From positions 80,872 through 144,871 of the forward strand of contig CAJUMU010000003.1 in NCBI GenBank assembly GCA_910587675.1: 64,000 nt of DNA, in the 5' to 3' direction. The DNA is from an uncultured Alistipes sp. (GTDB lineage Bacteria; Bacteroidota; Bacteroidia; Bacteroidales; Rikenellaceae). Shown in pieces: positions 7,525 through 16,963 of the stretch. Numbering within the stretch: the first letter of the stretch is position 1; each line of letters opens with the position of its first letter. Below the pieces are notes generated by a model. It was given only the letters and a program-made list of their open reading frames with translations. It did not search any database and was not told where the DNA came from. The translations under genes and the position numbers were made by a program.

Positions 7525-8622
7525 ATGCAGACAATGAAACGCGCGGCGATAGTTCTCGAAGACGGCAGCCGTTACGAGGGCCGTTCGTTCGGCTTCGAGG
7601 GCGGAGCGTCGGGAGAGGTGGTTTTCTACACCGCCATGACGGGTTACGTCGAGAGCCTGACCGACCCGTCGTACAAGGGTCAGATATTGGTGCCCACCTA
7701 CCCCATGGTCGGCAATTACGGAGTGCCGTCGGCCGAGAAGGACGAGTGGGGCATCGAAAAATATTACGAGTCGGACCGAATACATTGCGCGGGTCTGGCG
7801 GTGTCGTACTACTCCGACGAATACAGCCACTGGAACGGTGCCAAGAGCCTCGGCGAGTGGCTTAAGGAGCAACGGGTGCCCGCCGTGTGCGGCATCGACA
7901 CCCGTGCCCTGACGCAGAAGCTGCGCGAGTGCGGCTCGATGCTCGGCCGCATTGAGATCGAGGGGTGCGACACGACGCCGTTTTACGACCCCAACACCGA
8001 CAATGTGGTAGCCCAAGTATCTACACGCGAACGAAAGGTCTACGGCGACGGCCCTTACAGAGTGGTCGTGGCGGACTGCGGCGTGAAGTACAACATCCTC
8101 CGCTGCCTGCTGCGCCGCGGGGCGACGGTAATCCGCGTGCCGTGGGATTACGACTTCTCGCGCGAGGATTACGACGGTCTGTTCCTCTCGAACGGCCCGG
8201 GCGATCCGTCGCAGTGCGGCGAGACGATAGCCCACATAGCCGCGGCGTTGAAGGATGATCGGCCGATAATGGGCATCTGCCTCGGCAACCAACTGCTGGC
8301 GCGCGCGGCGGGAGCCTCGACATATAAACTGAAGTACGGCCACCGCGGCCACAACCAACCCGTGACGGTGCCCGACACCGACAAATGTTACATCACCTCG
8401 CAGAACCACGGCTTCGCCATCGACGACCGCACGCTGCCCGAGGATTGGCAGACGCTGTTCGTGAATGTCAACGACGGCACCAACGAAGGTATCCGCCACC
8501 GCAGCAAGCCTTTCTTCTCGACGCAATACCACCCCGAGGCGTCGAGCGGACCCGTCGACACGGAGTATCTGTTCGACCGATTCATTGAGAACATAAAGAT
8601 ATGGAAAGCCTCGAAAAAGTAA
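7525..8622 (+). CDS. carA: Carbamoyl-phosphate synthase small (glutaminase) subunit
   Basis: 365 residues. It hydrolyses glutamine and channels ammonia to CarB to make carbamoyl phosphate for arginine and pyrimidines. The N-terminal CPSase domain (~1-150) includes VFYTAMTGYVESLTDPSY. The C-terminal class I glutamine amidotransferase has nucleophile C252 (GICLGNQLLA) and the His/Glu pair H336/E338 (YHPEASSGP). ATG 7525 or 7534 could be the start. It is divergent from argR, with its own -33/-7 promoter, and forms an operon with carB. Confidence 0.97.
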   Translation: MQTMKRAAIVLEDGSRYEGRSFGFEGGASGEVVFYTAMTGYVESLTDPSYKGQILVPTYPMVGNYGVPSAEKDEWGIEKYYESDRIHCAGLAVSYYSDEYSHWNGAKSLGEWLKEQRVPAVCGIDTRALTQKLRECGSMLGRIEIEGCDTTPFYDPNTDNVVAQVSTRERKVYGDGPYRVVVADCGVKYNILRCLLRRGATVIRVPWDYDFSREDYDGLFLSNGPGDPSQCGETIAHIAAALKDDRPIMGICLGNQLLARAAGASTYKLKYGHRGHNQPVTVPDTDKCYITSQNHGFAIDDRTLPEDWQTLFVNVNDGTNEGIRHRSKPFFSTQYHPEASSGPVDTEYLFDRFIENIKIWKASKK

Positions 8623-8630
8623 CCCCGACT

Positions 8631-11600
8631 ATGGAAAAAGAGATAAAGAAAGTGTTGCTCCTCGGATCGGGAGCGTTGAAGATAGGCGAGGCAGGCGAGT
8701 TCGACTACTCGGGTTCGCAGGCGTTGAAGGCCATGCACGAGGCGGGAAAATACACCGTGCTCATCAACCCCAACATAGCCACGGTGCAGACCTCGGAGGA
8801 TGCGGCCGACAAGATATACTACCTGCCCGTGACGGAGGAGTTCGTGGAGAAGGTTATCGAGCAGGAGCGTCCCGACGGCATACTGCTCTCGTTCGGCGGC
8901 CAGACGGCCCTCAACTGCGGCGTCGGACTCTACCGCAAGGGCGTTTTGGAGAAGTACGGCGTGCAAGTGCTGGGTACCCCCGTGCAGGCGATAATCGACA
9001 CCGAGGATCGCAAACTTTTCTCGGAGAAGCTGGCCGAAATAGGCGTCAAGACTCCGCGCAGCATAGCGTGTTCGACGATGGAGGAGGCGGTGGCGGCGGC
9101 CCACGAATTGGGCTTCCCGCTCATCATACGCGCCGCATACACGTTGGGAGGCCTCGGCTCGGGATTCTGCAAGAACGACGAGGAGCTGGAGGCCATAGCG
9201 TCGAGCGCATTCTCTTATTCGCCTCAGGTGCTGATCGAAAAGTCGCTCAAAGGGTGGAAAGAGGTGGAGTACGAGGTGGTGCGCGACCGCTTCGACAACT
9301 GCATCACCGTCTGCAACATGGAGAACTTCGACCCGCTGGGCATACACACGGGCGAGAGTCTCGTGGTGGCGCCCTCGCAGACGCTCACCAACAGCGAGTA
9401 CCACAAGCTGCGCGCCATAGCCATAAAGATCATCCGCCACATCGGCATCGTGGGCGAGTGCAACGTGCAATACGCCCTCGACCCCGAATCGGAGGATTAT
9501 TGCGTCATAGAGGTGAACGCACGTCTGTCGCGTTCGAGCGCGCTGGCCTCGAAGGCCACGGGCTATCCGCTGGCGTTCGTGGCGGCGAAGTTAGGATTGG
9601 GTTACGGACTGCACGAGATAAAGAACTCGGTAACAAAGGTCACTTCGGCCTGCTTCGAACCTGCGTTGGATTATGTGGTGTGCAAGATCCCGCGCTGGGA
9701 TCTGAACAAGTTCGACGGCGTGTCGAAGCTGCTCGGATCGTCGATGAAGAGCGTGGGCGAGGTAATGTCCGTGGGCCGCACGTTCGAGGAGGCGATACAG
9801 AAGGGCTTGCGCATGGTGGGACAAGGCAAGCACGGCTTCGTGGGCAACAAACCCGTGAAGGTGAATATCGACGAGGAGCTGGAGCACCCTACCGACAAAC
9901 GAGTGTACGCCATAGCCGAGGCTTTCGAGCAGGGTTACACCATAGACGACATACACGAGCGCACGCGCATCGACCGTTGGTTCCTGCAACGCCTGCACCG
10001 CATACATCTGTTCAAGGAGGCGTTGCGCGCGCATGACGGCGACGGCTCGCAGCCGCTGCCCGAGGAGGTGTTGCGCGAGGCGAAGCGGATGGGATTCTCC
10101 GATTTCCAGATCGCCGAGCTCACCATGACCCGCTCCGACTCGCCGATGTTCGATCGTATGCTGCGCATACGCGAAATGCGAAAAGAGATGGGTATCCTGC
10201 CGTGCGTGAAACAGATCGACACGCTGGCGGGCGAGTATCCCGCGCAGACGAACTACCTGTATCTCACATACAACGGCGACAAACACGATCTGGAGTACGA
10301 GCGCGACCACCGCTCGGTCATCGTGCTCGGCTCGGGCGCATACCGCATAGGCAGCAGCGTGGAGTTCGACTGGTGCGGCGTCAACACGCTCAAGACCCTC
10401 ACGCAGGTGGGACTGCGTTCGGTGATGATAAACTACAACCCCGAAACGGTGTCGACCGACTACGATATCTGCGACCGTCTCTATTTCGACGAGCTGACGT
10501 TCGAGCGCGTGATGGACATCATCGAGCTGGAATCGCCCTACGGCGTGGTGGTGTCGACGGGAGGACAGATCCCCAACAATCTGGCCATGCCGCTCCATCG
10601 TCAGGGCGTCAACATACTCGGCACCTCGGCCGAGTCGATCGACCGCGCCGAGGACAGACAGAAATTCTCGTCGATGTGCGACGCGCTGGGTATCGACCAG
10701 CCCCGCTGGCGGGAGCTTACGAGCCTCGACGACATTTACGCCTTCGTCGACGAGGTGGGGCTGCCCGTATTGATCCGCCCGTCGTATGTGCTTTCGGGCG
10801 CGGCGATGCACGTGGTCTACGAACGCGCCGAGCTGGACCGTTACCTGAGCGAGGCGGCCGAGATCAGCTCCGACCACCCCGTGGTGGTGAGCGAGTTCAT
10901 CGAGCACGCCAAGGAGATCGAGATGGACGCCGTGGCGCAGAGGGGCGAGATCAAGGTGTCGGCCATCAGCGAGCACGTGGAGTTCGCGGGAGTGCATTCG
11001 GGCGACGCCACGATAGTTTTCCCCGCGCAGAGGCTCTATCTGGAGACCATACGCCAGATTCGCCACATAGCCGCCAAGATCGCCCGCGAGCTGAACATAT
11101 CGGGCCCGTTCAATATACAGTTCCTTGGCAAGGACAACCACGTGAAGGTCATAGAGTGCAACCTGCGCGCGTCGCGCAGTTTCCCGTTTGTGTCGAAGAT
11201 CATGAAGTTCAACTTCATCACGATGGCCACGCGCGTAATGCTGGGCCGATCGGTCGAGTCGCATCCCAAATCGATGTTCGACATCGACTACGTGGGCGTC
11301 AAGTCGTCGCAGTTCTCGTTCGCCCGTCTGCAAAACGCCGACCCCGTGCTGAGCGTCGACATGACCTCGACGGGCGAGGTGGCGTGCATAGGCGACAGCT
11401 ATTACGAGGCGTTGCTCAAAAGCCTGCTGTCGGTGGGTCAGGCGATCCCCGAGAAAAACGTGCTCATATCGTCGGGACCCGCGCGCTCGAAAGTGGAGCT
11501 TCTCTCGGCGACGCGCACCCTGCTGCGCCACGGATTCAAGGTGTACGCCACGGCGGGCAGCGCCGAATTTCTGGCGCAACACGGCATCGCCGTCGACGTG

Positions 11601-11852
11601 CTGGGCTGGCCCGACGAATCGGGCTCACCCAACGTGATAGACTACATACGCGACAAGAAGGTCGATCTGGTCATAAACATTCCGAAGAACCAGACGCGCC
11701 GCGAGCTGGACAACGGATACAAGATCCGCCGCGCGGCCATCGACTTCAACATTCCGCTGCTCACCAACGCCCGTCTGGCCTCGGCGTTCATCATGGCCGT
11801 TTGTCAGGTGGGAAAGGATGGGCTCGCCATCCGCAGCTGGGGATCGTATTGA
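8631..11852 (+). CDS. carB: Carbamoyl-phosphate synthase large subunit
   Basis: 1073 residues from this start; ATG 8601 would add ten residues and overlap carA. It is a duplicated ATP-grasp enzyme that makes carboxyphosphate in the first half and phosphorylates carbamate in the second. Both halves begin with the same fold signature (VLLLGSGALKIGEAGEFDYS and VIVLGSGAYRIGSSVEFDWC). The first half has ENFDPLGIHTGES and EVNARLSRSSALASKATGYP. The last ~140 residues form the MGS-like allosteric domain (RTLLRHGFKVYATAGSAEFL) that binds effectors such as UMP or ornithine in homologues. An AT-rich hairpin follows. Confidence 0.97.
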   Translation: MEKEIKKVLLLGSGALKIGEAGEFDYSGSQALKAMHEAGKYTVLINPNIATVQTSEDAADKIYYLPVTEEFVEKVIEQERPDGILLSFGGQTALNCGVGLYRKGVLEKYGVQVLGTPVQAIIDTEDRKLFSEKLAEIGVKTPRSIACSTMEEAVAAAHELGFPLIIRAAYTLGGLGSGFCKNDEELEAIASSAFSYSPQVLIEKSLKGWKEVEYEVVRDRFDNCITVCNMENFDPLGIHTGESLVVAPSQTLTNSEYHKLRAIAIKIIRHIGIVGECNVQYALDPESEDYCVIEVNARLSRSSALASKATGYPLAFVAAKLGLGYGLHEIKNSVTKVTSACFEPALDYVVCKIPRWDLNKFDGVSKLLGSSMKSVGEVMSVGRTFEEAIQKGLRMVGQGKHGFVGNKPVKVNIDEELEHPTDKRVYAIAEAFEQGYTIDDIHERTRIDRWFLQRLHRIHLFKEALRAHDGDGSQPLPEEVLREAKRMGFSDFQIAELTMTRSDSPMFDRMLRIREMRKEMGILPCVKQIDTLAGEYPAQTNYLYLTYNGDKHDLEYERDHRSVIVLGSGAYRIGSSVEFDWCGVNTLKTLTQVGLRSVMINYNPETVSTDYDICDRLYFDELTFERVMDIIELESPYGVVVSTGGQIPNNLAMPLHRQGVNILGTSAESIDRAEDRQKFSSMCDALGIDQPRWRELTSLDDIYAFVDEVGLPVLIRPSYVLSGAAMHVVYERAELDRYLSEAAEISSDHPVVVSEFIEHAKEIEMDAVAQRGEIKVSAISEHVEFAGVHSGDATIVFPAQRLYLETIRQIRHIAAKIARELNISGPFNIQFLGKDNHVKVIECNLRASRSFPFVSKIMKFNFITMATRVMLGRSVESHPKSMFDIDYVGVKSSQFSFARLQNADPVLSVDMTSTGEVACIGDSYYEALLKSLLSVGQAIPEKNVLISSGPARSKVELLSATRTLLRHGFKVYATAGSAEFLAQHGIAVDVLGWPDESGSPNVIDYIRDKKVDLVINIPKNQTRRELDNGYKIRRAAIDFNIPLLTNARLASAFIMAVCQVGKDGLAIRSWGSY

Positions 11853-11873
11853 CGCGAACGGAATATTCTCGCA

Positions 11874-11918
11874 TAAATACCCGCATAATATGCAAATATG
11901 CGGGTATTTATTATTATA
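11874..11918 (+). terminator. carAB terminator
   Basis: TAAATACCCGCATA (11874-11887) pairs with its complement at 11897-11910, followed by TTATTATA. It lies 22 bp after the carB stop. Confidence 0.75.
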
Positions 11919-11931
11919 CATCAAATATCAA

Positions 11932-11973
11932 GGAATAAATATTTGCATTTTGCGTATTTATATGCAATCTTTG
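11932..11973 (+). promoter_or_regulatory. Arginine-cluster promoter overlapped by a tandem ARG-box-like operator
   Basis: -33 TTTG (11942-11945), a 20-base spacer and AATCTTTG (11966-11973), one base off the -7 consensus. Two ARG-box-like 14-mers, GGAATAAATATTTG (11932-11945) and CGTATTTATATGCA (11953-11966), are 21 bp apart centre to centre. That is the spacing of paired ARG boxes bound by ArgR hexamers in E. coli. Both overlap promoter elements, which fits repression. Binding is inferred. Confidence 0.55.
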
Positions 11974-12018
11974 CACCCACGAAACGAATACGTGTCATTT
12001 AATTCACCGGAATAAGCA

Positions 12019-12633
12019 ATGAAAATCGATGTGATGGTCGCTTCGAAGGAGCATTTGCGTTACGTGACGCAGATCAACGACGCGATCGACGAGGCTGCCA
12101 AAAGCCGTGGAACGGGCATCGCCCGCCGTACCGACGAATATATCGCCGATAAAATAAATTCAGGAAAAGCGATCATAGCCGTGAACCGCGAGGAGTTCGT
12201 GGGATTCTGCTACATAGAGTCGTGGGGACACGACGAGTTCGTGGCCAACTCGGGCCTCATCGTGCGCCCGCAGTACCGCGGCATGGGCGTCGCCAAGCGC
12301 ATCAAGCAGGCGGCGTTCGAACTCTCACGCAAGCGTTTCCCCAACTCGAAGATCTTCGGACTCACCACGGGCGAGGCCGTGATGCGCATAAACACTTCGC
12401 TCGGATACGAGCCCGTCACCTTCGCCAAGCTCACCGACGACGAGGAGTTCTGGGCAGGATGCCGCTCGTGCGTCAATTACGACGTGCTGCAACGCACCAA
12501 CATGACCAAGTGCCTATGCACGGGCATGATATACGACCCCGAGATGGTCGCCAAACGCAAGGCCGCCGAACCGGAGGCCGAGCGCGCCGCGGCGAAGAAA
12601 GGTTCGTGGTGGAGCCGAATTTTCGGAAAGTAG
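12019..12633 (+). CDS. GNAT-family acyltransferase of the arginine cluster, candidate glutamate N-acyl(succinyl)transferase
   Basis: A 204-residue GNAT protein with the acyl-CoA-binding signature VRPQYRGMGVAKRIKQAAF (~85-105) and a preceding beta strand (GFCYIESWG). The C-terminal part has C-x2-C and C-x-C pairs (GCRSC, then KCLCTG 13 residues later) that could bind a metal, and a basic tail. It is first in a run of arginine genes and lies behind an operator-like promoter. No classical argA or argJ is present, so the likely role is the first step, acylation of glutamate. In Bacteroides the arginine pathway uses N-succinyl intermediates, and from memory a homologue next to argG was proposed as N-succinylglutamate synthase. 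The GNAT fold is clear; the substrate is inferred. Confidence 0.8.
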   Translation: MKIDVMVASKEHLRYVTQINDAIDEAAKSRGTGIARRTDEYIADKINSGKAIIAVNREEFVGFCYIESWGHDEFVANSGLIVRPQYRGMGVAKRIKQAAFELSRKRFPNSKIFGLTTGEAVMRINTSLGYEPVTFAKLTDDEEFWAGCRSCVNYDVLQRTNMTKCLCTGMIYDPEMVAKRKAAEPEAERAAAKKGSWWSRIFGK

Positions 12634-12637
12634 ACTG

Positions 12638-12745
12638 CCGCTTCGGGGCGCAGCCTGCGGAGACCGCATGCGAGCGACTGCGAACAGCGGGCCTCCGCGG
12701 GGCGAGGCTGCGGCCCGCGCGACTCTTACGAGTCGCAGAAACAAA
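12638..12745. repeat. Family A palindromic repeat (inverted) inside the arg cluster
   Basis: Reverse orientation: CAGCCTGCGGAGACCGC, loop, GCGGGCCTCCGCGGGGCGAGGCTGCGGCCCGC, then terminal hairpin GCGACTC-TTAC-GAGTCGC. It fills the GNAT-argG gap. It could attenuate or stabilise the transcript between the first and second genes. Confidence 0.8.
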
Positions 12746-12771
12746 CAGAAATATATAAAAAACGAAATATC

Positions 12772-13959
12772 ATGAAAAAAGTTGTTTTGGCGTATAGCGG
12801 AGGTCTCGACACCTCGTTCTGCGTGAAGTACCTAAGCAAGGATCTGGGTTACGAGGTTCATACGGCTCTTGCCGACACGGGCGGTTTCTCGGCCGAGGAG
12901 CTCGCCGCGGTGGAGAAGCGCGCTTACGCTTTGGGCGCGAAGTCGCACGTGAATCTCGACGTTACGGGCGATTACTACTCGAAGTGCATAAAGTACATGG
13001 TCTTCGGCAACGTATTGCGCAACAAGACCTACCCTATTTCCGTCAGCTCCGAGCGCACGTTTCAGGCGCTGGCGATCGTCAACTATGCCAAGAGCATCGG
13101 CGCCGACGCCATAGCGCACGGCTCGACGGGAGCGGGCAACGATCAGGTGCGTTTCGACCTCACGTTCGAGGTCTTCGCGCCGCAGATGGAGATCATCACC
13201 CCCACGCGCGACATGAAACTATCGCGCGAGTATGAGATCAACTACCTCAAAGAGAACGGCTTCGAGGCCGACTTCACCAAGATGCAGTACTCGATAAACA
13301 AGGGCGTATGGGGAACGTCGGTCGGCGGCAAGGAGACCCTTTGTTCGGCCACCAACCTGCCCGACGAGGCCTACCCCTCGCAGCTTTGCAAGGAGGGCGC
13401 CGAGTCGCTGGAGATCGAGTTCGAGAAGGGCGAGGTTGTCGCCGTCAACGGCGAGGCCGCGACGGGCGTGAAAGCGATCAACAAGTTAGAGGCCATAGGC
13501 GCCGCATGGGCCATAGGCCGCGACACCCATGTGGGCGACACCATCGTGGGCATCAAGGGCCGCGTGGGCTTCGAGGCCGCCGCGCCGATGCTCATCATCA
13601 AGGCGCACGAACTTTTGGAGAAACACACGCTCACCAAGTGGCAGCAGTACTGGAAAGACCAGTTGGGCACATGGTACGGCATGTTCATGCACGAGGCCAT
13701 GTACTCGGAACCCGTGATGCGCGATATCGAGCAGTTCCTCACGAGCAGCCAGCGCAACGTGACGGGCAAAGTCTTCATCACCCTGCGTCCCTATACCTTC
13801 TCGCTCGTGGGCATCGAGTCGAAGCACGACCTGATGAACGCCAAGTTCGCCGAGTACGGCGAGGTGAACAACGCATGGACGGCCGACGACGTAAAGGGAT
13901 TCACCAAAATATTCTCGATGCCGCTGAAGATCTACCACGCGGTGAACGAGGAGGAGTAA
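12772..13959 (+). CDS. argG: Argininosuccinate synthase
   Basis: 395 residues. It condenses citrulline and aspartate with ATP (AMP + PPi) to argininosuccinate in the cytoplasm. The N-terminal PP-loop AYSGGLDTSFCVKYL (~8-22) binds ATP, and GSTGAGNDQVRFDLTF matches the citrulline/aspartate-binding region. The C-terminal part (LVGIESKHDLMNA) belongs to the tetramerisation half. The start is ATG 12772, with AT-rich sequence upstream and a family A repeat before it. The argC start follows 13 bp after the stop. Confidence 0.97.
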   Translation: MKKVVLAYSGGLDTSFCVKYLSKDLGYEVHTALADTGGFSAEELAAVEKRAYALGAKSHVNLDVTGDYYSKCIKYMVFGNVLRNKTYPISVSSERTFQALAIVNYAKSIGADAIAHGSTGAGNDQVRFDLTFEVFAPQMEIITPTRDMKLSREYEINYLKENGFEADFTKMQYSINKGVWGTSVGGKETLCSATNLPDEAYPSQLCKEGAESLEIEFEKGEVVAVNGEAATGVKAINKLEAIGAAWAIGRDTHVGDTIVGIKGRVGFEAAAPMLIIKAHELLEKHTLTKWQQYWKDQLGTWYGMFMHEAMYSEPVMRDIEQFLTSSQRNVTGKVFITLRPYTFSLVGIESKHDLMNAKFAEYGEVNNAWTADDVKGFTKIFSMPLKIYHAVNEEE

Positions 13960-13972
13960 TCGAAAAAATCGC

Positions 13973-14935
13973 ATGATACGAATCGGAATCGCAGGAGGCG
14001 CGGGATACACGGCGGGCGAGCTCATTCGCCTGCTGGTGAACCACCCGCACGCCGAACTGAAATACATACAGAGCGAATCGCAGAAAGGCAAGCCCATAGG
14101 CGCGGTGCACACCGACATGATCTGGTCGCCCTTGGTCTTCGGCGACATCGACTTCACGGATATCGACATACTCTTCATCTGCATGGGGCACGGCAACTCG
14201 GCGAAGTTCTTGGCCGAGAATCCCGTTCCGGCGAACGTGAAGATCGTCGACCTGAGCAACGATTTCCGTCTGAAAGCCGACGCGGGCGAATTCGTGTACG
14301 GCGCGCCCGAGCTCAACCGAGAACGGATCCGCGGCTGCCGATGCGTGGCCAACCCTGGATGCTTCGCCACCTCGATCAATCTGGCGTTGATACCTTTGGC
14401 CGCGGCGGGCATCCTGCCCGAGGAAATTACGGTGACGGGAATCACGGGGTCGACGGGAGCGGGACAGAAACCCACGTCCGACACCCATTTCAGCAACCGC
14501 AGCGCCAACCTGTCGAACTACAAGGTCTTCACGCACCAGCACTTGGGCGAGATCGGCGAGACGGTGATCGCGGCGGGAGGCTCTCCCGCGACCGACATAG
14601 CGTTCGTGCCCGTCAGAGGTTGCCACGCGCGCGGAATCATAAGCGACGTGGTGCTGCGTCTCGACGAAGACGCCGAGCGCGTGACGGAGATATTCAAGAG
14701 CTTTTACGCCGACCATCCGTTCGTGTGCGTGAGCGATACTCCCGTCTACATGAAGCAGGTGGTGAACACCAACTACTGCTTCCTGTCGATACAGAAGTCG
14801 GGACGCAAACTGCTCGTGACCTCGGTGATCGACAATCTGCTGAAAGGCGCCTCGGGTCAGGCGGTGCAGAACATGAACCTCATGTTCGGATTGGACGAAA
14901 CGGAGGGTCTGCGACTGAAGGCGGGATGTTTTTAA
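13973..14935 (+). CDS. argC: N-acyl-gamma-glutamyl-phosphate reductase
   Basis: 320 residues. It reduces the acylated glutamyl-5-phosphate to the semialdehyde with NADPH. The N-terminal Rossmann motif is GIAGGAGYTAGELIRLL and the catalytic cysteine lies in VANPGCFATS (~125). The C-terminal half has GSTGAGQKPTSDTHF and GCHARGII, typical of ArgC. In this clade the substrate may be N-succinyl rather than N-acetyl, which the sequence alone does not decide. Confidence 0.96.
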   Translation: MIRIGIAGGAGYTAGELIRLLVNHPHAELKYIQSESQKGKPIGAVHTDMIWSPLVFGDIDFTDIDILFICMGHGNSAKFLAENPVPANVKIVDLSNDFRLKADAGEFVYGAPELNRERIRGCRCVANPGCFATSINLALIPLAAAGILPEEITVTGITGSTGAGQKPTSDTHFSNRSANLSNYKVFTHQHLGEIGETVIAAGGSPATDIAFVPVRGCHARGIISDVVLRLDEDAERVTEIFKSFYADHPFVCVSDTPVYMKQVVNTNYCFLSIQKSGRKLLVTSVIDNLLKGASGQAVQNMNLMFGLDETEGLRLKAGCF

Positions 14936-14993
14936 TTCCGCGCGGGATCGGCGTCGCCGAGCGACGTCGGCCATACATTAAATTGTGAAAACT

Positions 14994-16130
14994 ATGGATT
15001 TGTTTCAAGTATATTCCCTGCTCGACATGGAGCCAGTGAAGGCTCGCGGAGCCTATCTGTGGGATAGCAACGGCGTGGAGTACCTCGACTTTTACGGAGG
15101 GCACGCGGTTATCTCGATAGGTCACACCCATCCGCACTATGTCGAGAAGATCACCGAGCAATTGGGACGCATCGGATTCTATTCGAACGCCGTCGTAAAC
15201 AACCTGCAACGCGAACTGGCCGAGAAACTCGGCGAGTTGTCGGGTTATCCCGATTACGAACTGTTTCTGTGCAACAGCGGCGCCGAGGCCAACGAGAACG
15301 CCCTGAAGCTGGCGTCGTTCACCACGGGGCGCAGCCGCGTGCTGGCCATGCGCGGAGCGTTCCACGGCCGCACGAGCATGGCCGTGGCCGCGACCGACAA
15401 CCCCGCGATTCAGGCGCCCGTGAACCGCACCGACAAGGTGACCTTCACCGGCCTCAACGACATCGACGCCATGCGCGCCGAGCTCCGCACGGGCGAATAC
15501 GCCGCCGTCATCGTCGAGGGCATCCAAGGCGTGAACGGCATCCGTGTGGCGTCGGACGAGTTCCTGCGCGCCGTGCGCGAGGAGTGCGACGCGACGGGCA
15601 CGATCATGATTCTCGACGAGGTGCAGTCGGGTTACGGACGCAGCGGACGTTTCTTCGCCCACCAATGGTCGGGCGTCAGGGCCGACATAATATCACTCGC
15701 CAAGGGCATCGCCAACGGATTCCCCGTGGGCGCAATAATGATCTCGCCCGCGATCCCCGCCAAGAAAGGCATGCTCGGCACTACTTTCGGAGGCAGTCAT
15801 CTGGCTTGCGCGGCAGCCATCGCCGTGGCGGACGTGGCCAAGAGCGAGAATCTGGTGGAGAACGCCCGCGTGGCGGGCGAGAAGATCGCGGCGGCCATCG
15901 AGGGAGTGAGCGGCGTGGAGGATATCCGCGGCCGAGGGCTCATGATAGGCGTCGATCTGGCGGTTCCGCAGGCCGATTTCCGCAACGTGTTGATGCGCAA
16001 GCACCATATCATGACGGGATACAGCGGAAAGAACACCTTGCGTCTGCTGCCGCCGCTCATCATAGGCGACCGCGAGGTGGAGCGTTTCGCCGAGGCGTTC
16101 CGCGCCACGGCGGCCGAGACGGGAATGTAG
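14994..16130 (+). CDS. argD: Acylornithine aminotransferase (class III, PLP)
   Basis: 378 residues from ATG 14994, preferred over ATG 14985 because relatives begin with a short M-x-LF-x-VY segment. It is a PLP-dependent aminotransferase that converts N-acyl-glutamate semialdehyde to N-acylornithine using glutamate. Motifs seen: substrate loop FYGGHAVISIGHTHPHY, cofactor-binding CNSGAEANENALKLA, MILDEVQSGYGRSG, and the Schiff-base lysine in SLAKGIANGFPVGA. It lies between argC and argB on the same strand. Confidence 0.96.
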   Translation: MDLFQVYSLLDMEPVKARGAYLWDSNGVEYLDFYGGHAVISIGHTHPHYVEKITEQLGRIGFYSNAVVNNLQRELAEKLGELSGYPDYELFLCNSGAEANENALKLASFTTGRSRVLAMRGAFHGRTSMAVAATDNPAIQAPVNRTDKVTFTGLNDIDAMRAELRTGEYAAVIVEGIQGVNGIRVASDEFLRAVREECDATGTIMILDEVQSGYGRSGRFFAHQWSGVRADIISLAKGIANGFPVGAIMISPAIPAKKGMLGTTFGGSHLACAAAIAVADVAKSENLVENARVAGEKIAAAIEGVSGVEDIRGRGLMIGVDLAVPQADFRNVLMRKHHIMTGYSGKNTLRLLPPLIIGDREVERFAEAFRATAAETGM

Positions 16131-16195
16131 ATCGAACGGTCCGCGCCCGCGTTATCTTCGGCGGGGCATTACCGAATAAAACAAAACTTTTTCCG

Positions 16196-16957
16196 ATGAA
16201 GATAAAGGTCATAAAGATCGGCGGCAAGCTGATCGAAAACGAAGATGTGCTCGCTTCGCTGTGCGACTCCTTGGCGTCGCTCGGCGAAGCGTTCGTCTTG
16301 GTGCACGGCGGCGGCGTGATGGGTTCGCACCTCGCCGAGAAGTTGGGCGTGGAGGTCAGAATGCACGACGGACGCCGCATAACCGACGCCGCGACGCTCG
16401 ACATAGCCGTCATGGCTTACGGCGGTCTGGCGAACAAGCGGGTGACGGCGGCGTTGCAGGCGCGCGGAGTGAATGCCTGCGGACTCTCGGGCTGCGACAT
16501 GGGCATGGTGGTCTCGCACCGCCGTCCCGTGGGCGAGATCGACTGGGGCTTCGTCGGCGACGTCGACGCGGTGAATGTCGATGCGCTGTCGATGCTGCTC
16601 GACGCGGGCGCGACGCCCGTCATTTCGCCCATCACCTGCTCCCGCTCGGGCGAACTGCTCAATACCAATGCCGACAGCGTGGCCTCGGCCGTGGCGACGG
16701 GACTCGCGGCGAAGTACGACGTGGAGCTGGTCTTCACGCTCGACAAGGCGGGCGTGCTGCTCGACGTCGACGACGATTCGTCGCTCATCCCCACCATAAC
16801 GCCCGAGTCGTACGCCGCTCTACGAGCCGAGAATAAGATACATTCGGGAATGATCCCCAAGATCGACAACGCCTACAAGACCATCGAGGCGGGCGTGGGA
16901 TCGGTGCGCATCACCTCGCCGAACGACCTCACAGGCGGCACGATAGTGGTAAAATAG
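16196..16957 (+). CDS. argB: N-acylglutamate kinase
   Basis: 253 residues in the amino acid kinase fold. It phosphorylates the gamma-carboxyl of N-acylglutamate. The start is ATG 16196; the frame is open far upstream, but that is shadow sequence over argD. Motifs: KIGGKLIEN, VHGGGVMGSHLAEKLGV (acyl-glutamate site), CGLSGCDMG, and the C-terminal ATP site LNTNADSVASAVA with KIDNAYKTIEAGV. It lacks the long N-terminal helix of arginine-inhibited hexameric NAGKs, so control is more likely transcriptional. argE follows after 6 bp. Confidence 0.95.
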   Translation: MKIKVIKIGGKLIENEDVLASLCDSLASLGEAFVLVHGGGVMGSHLAEKLGVEVRMHDGRRITDAATLDIAVMAYGGLANKRVTAALQARGVNACGLSGCDMGMVVSHRRPVGEIDWGFVGDVDAVNVDALSMLLDAGATPVISPITCSRSGELLNTNADSVASAVATGLAAKYDVELVFTLDKAGVLLDVDDDSSLIPTITPESYAALRAENKIHSGMIPKIDNAYKTIEAGVGSVRITSPNDLTGGTIVVK

Positions 16958-16963
16958 ATCGCC

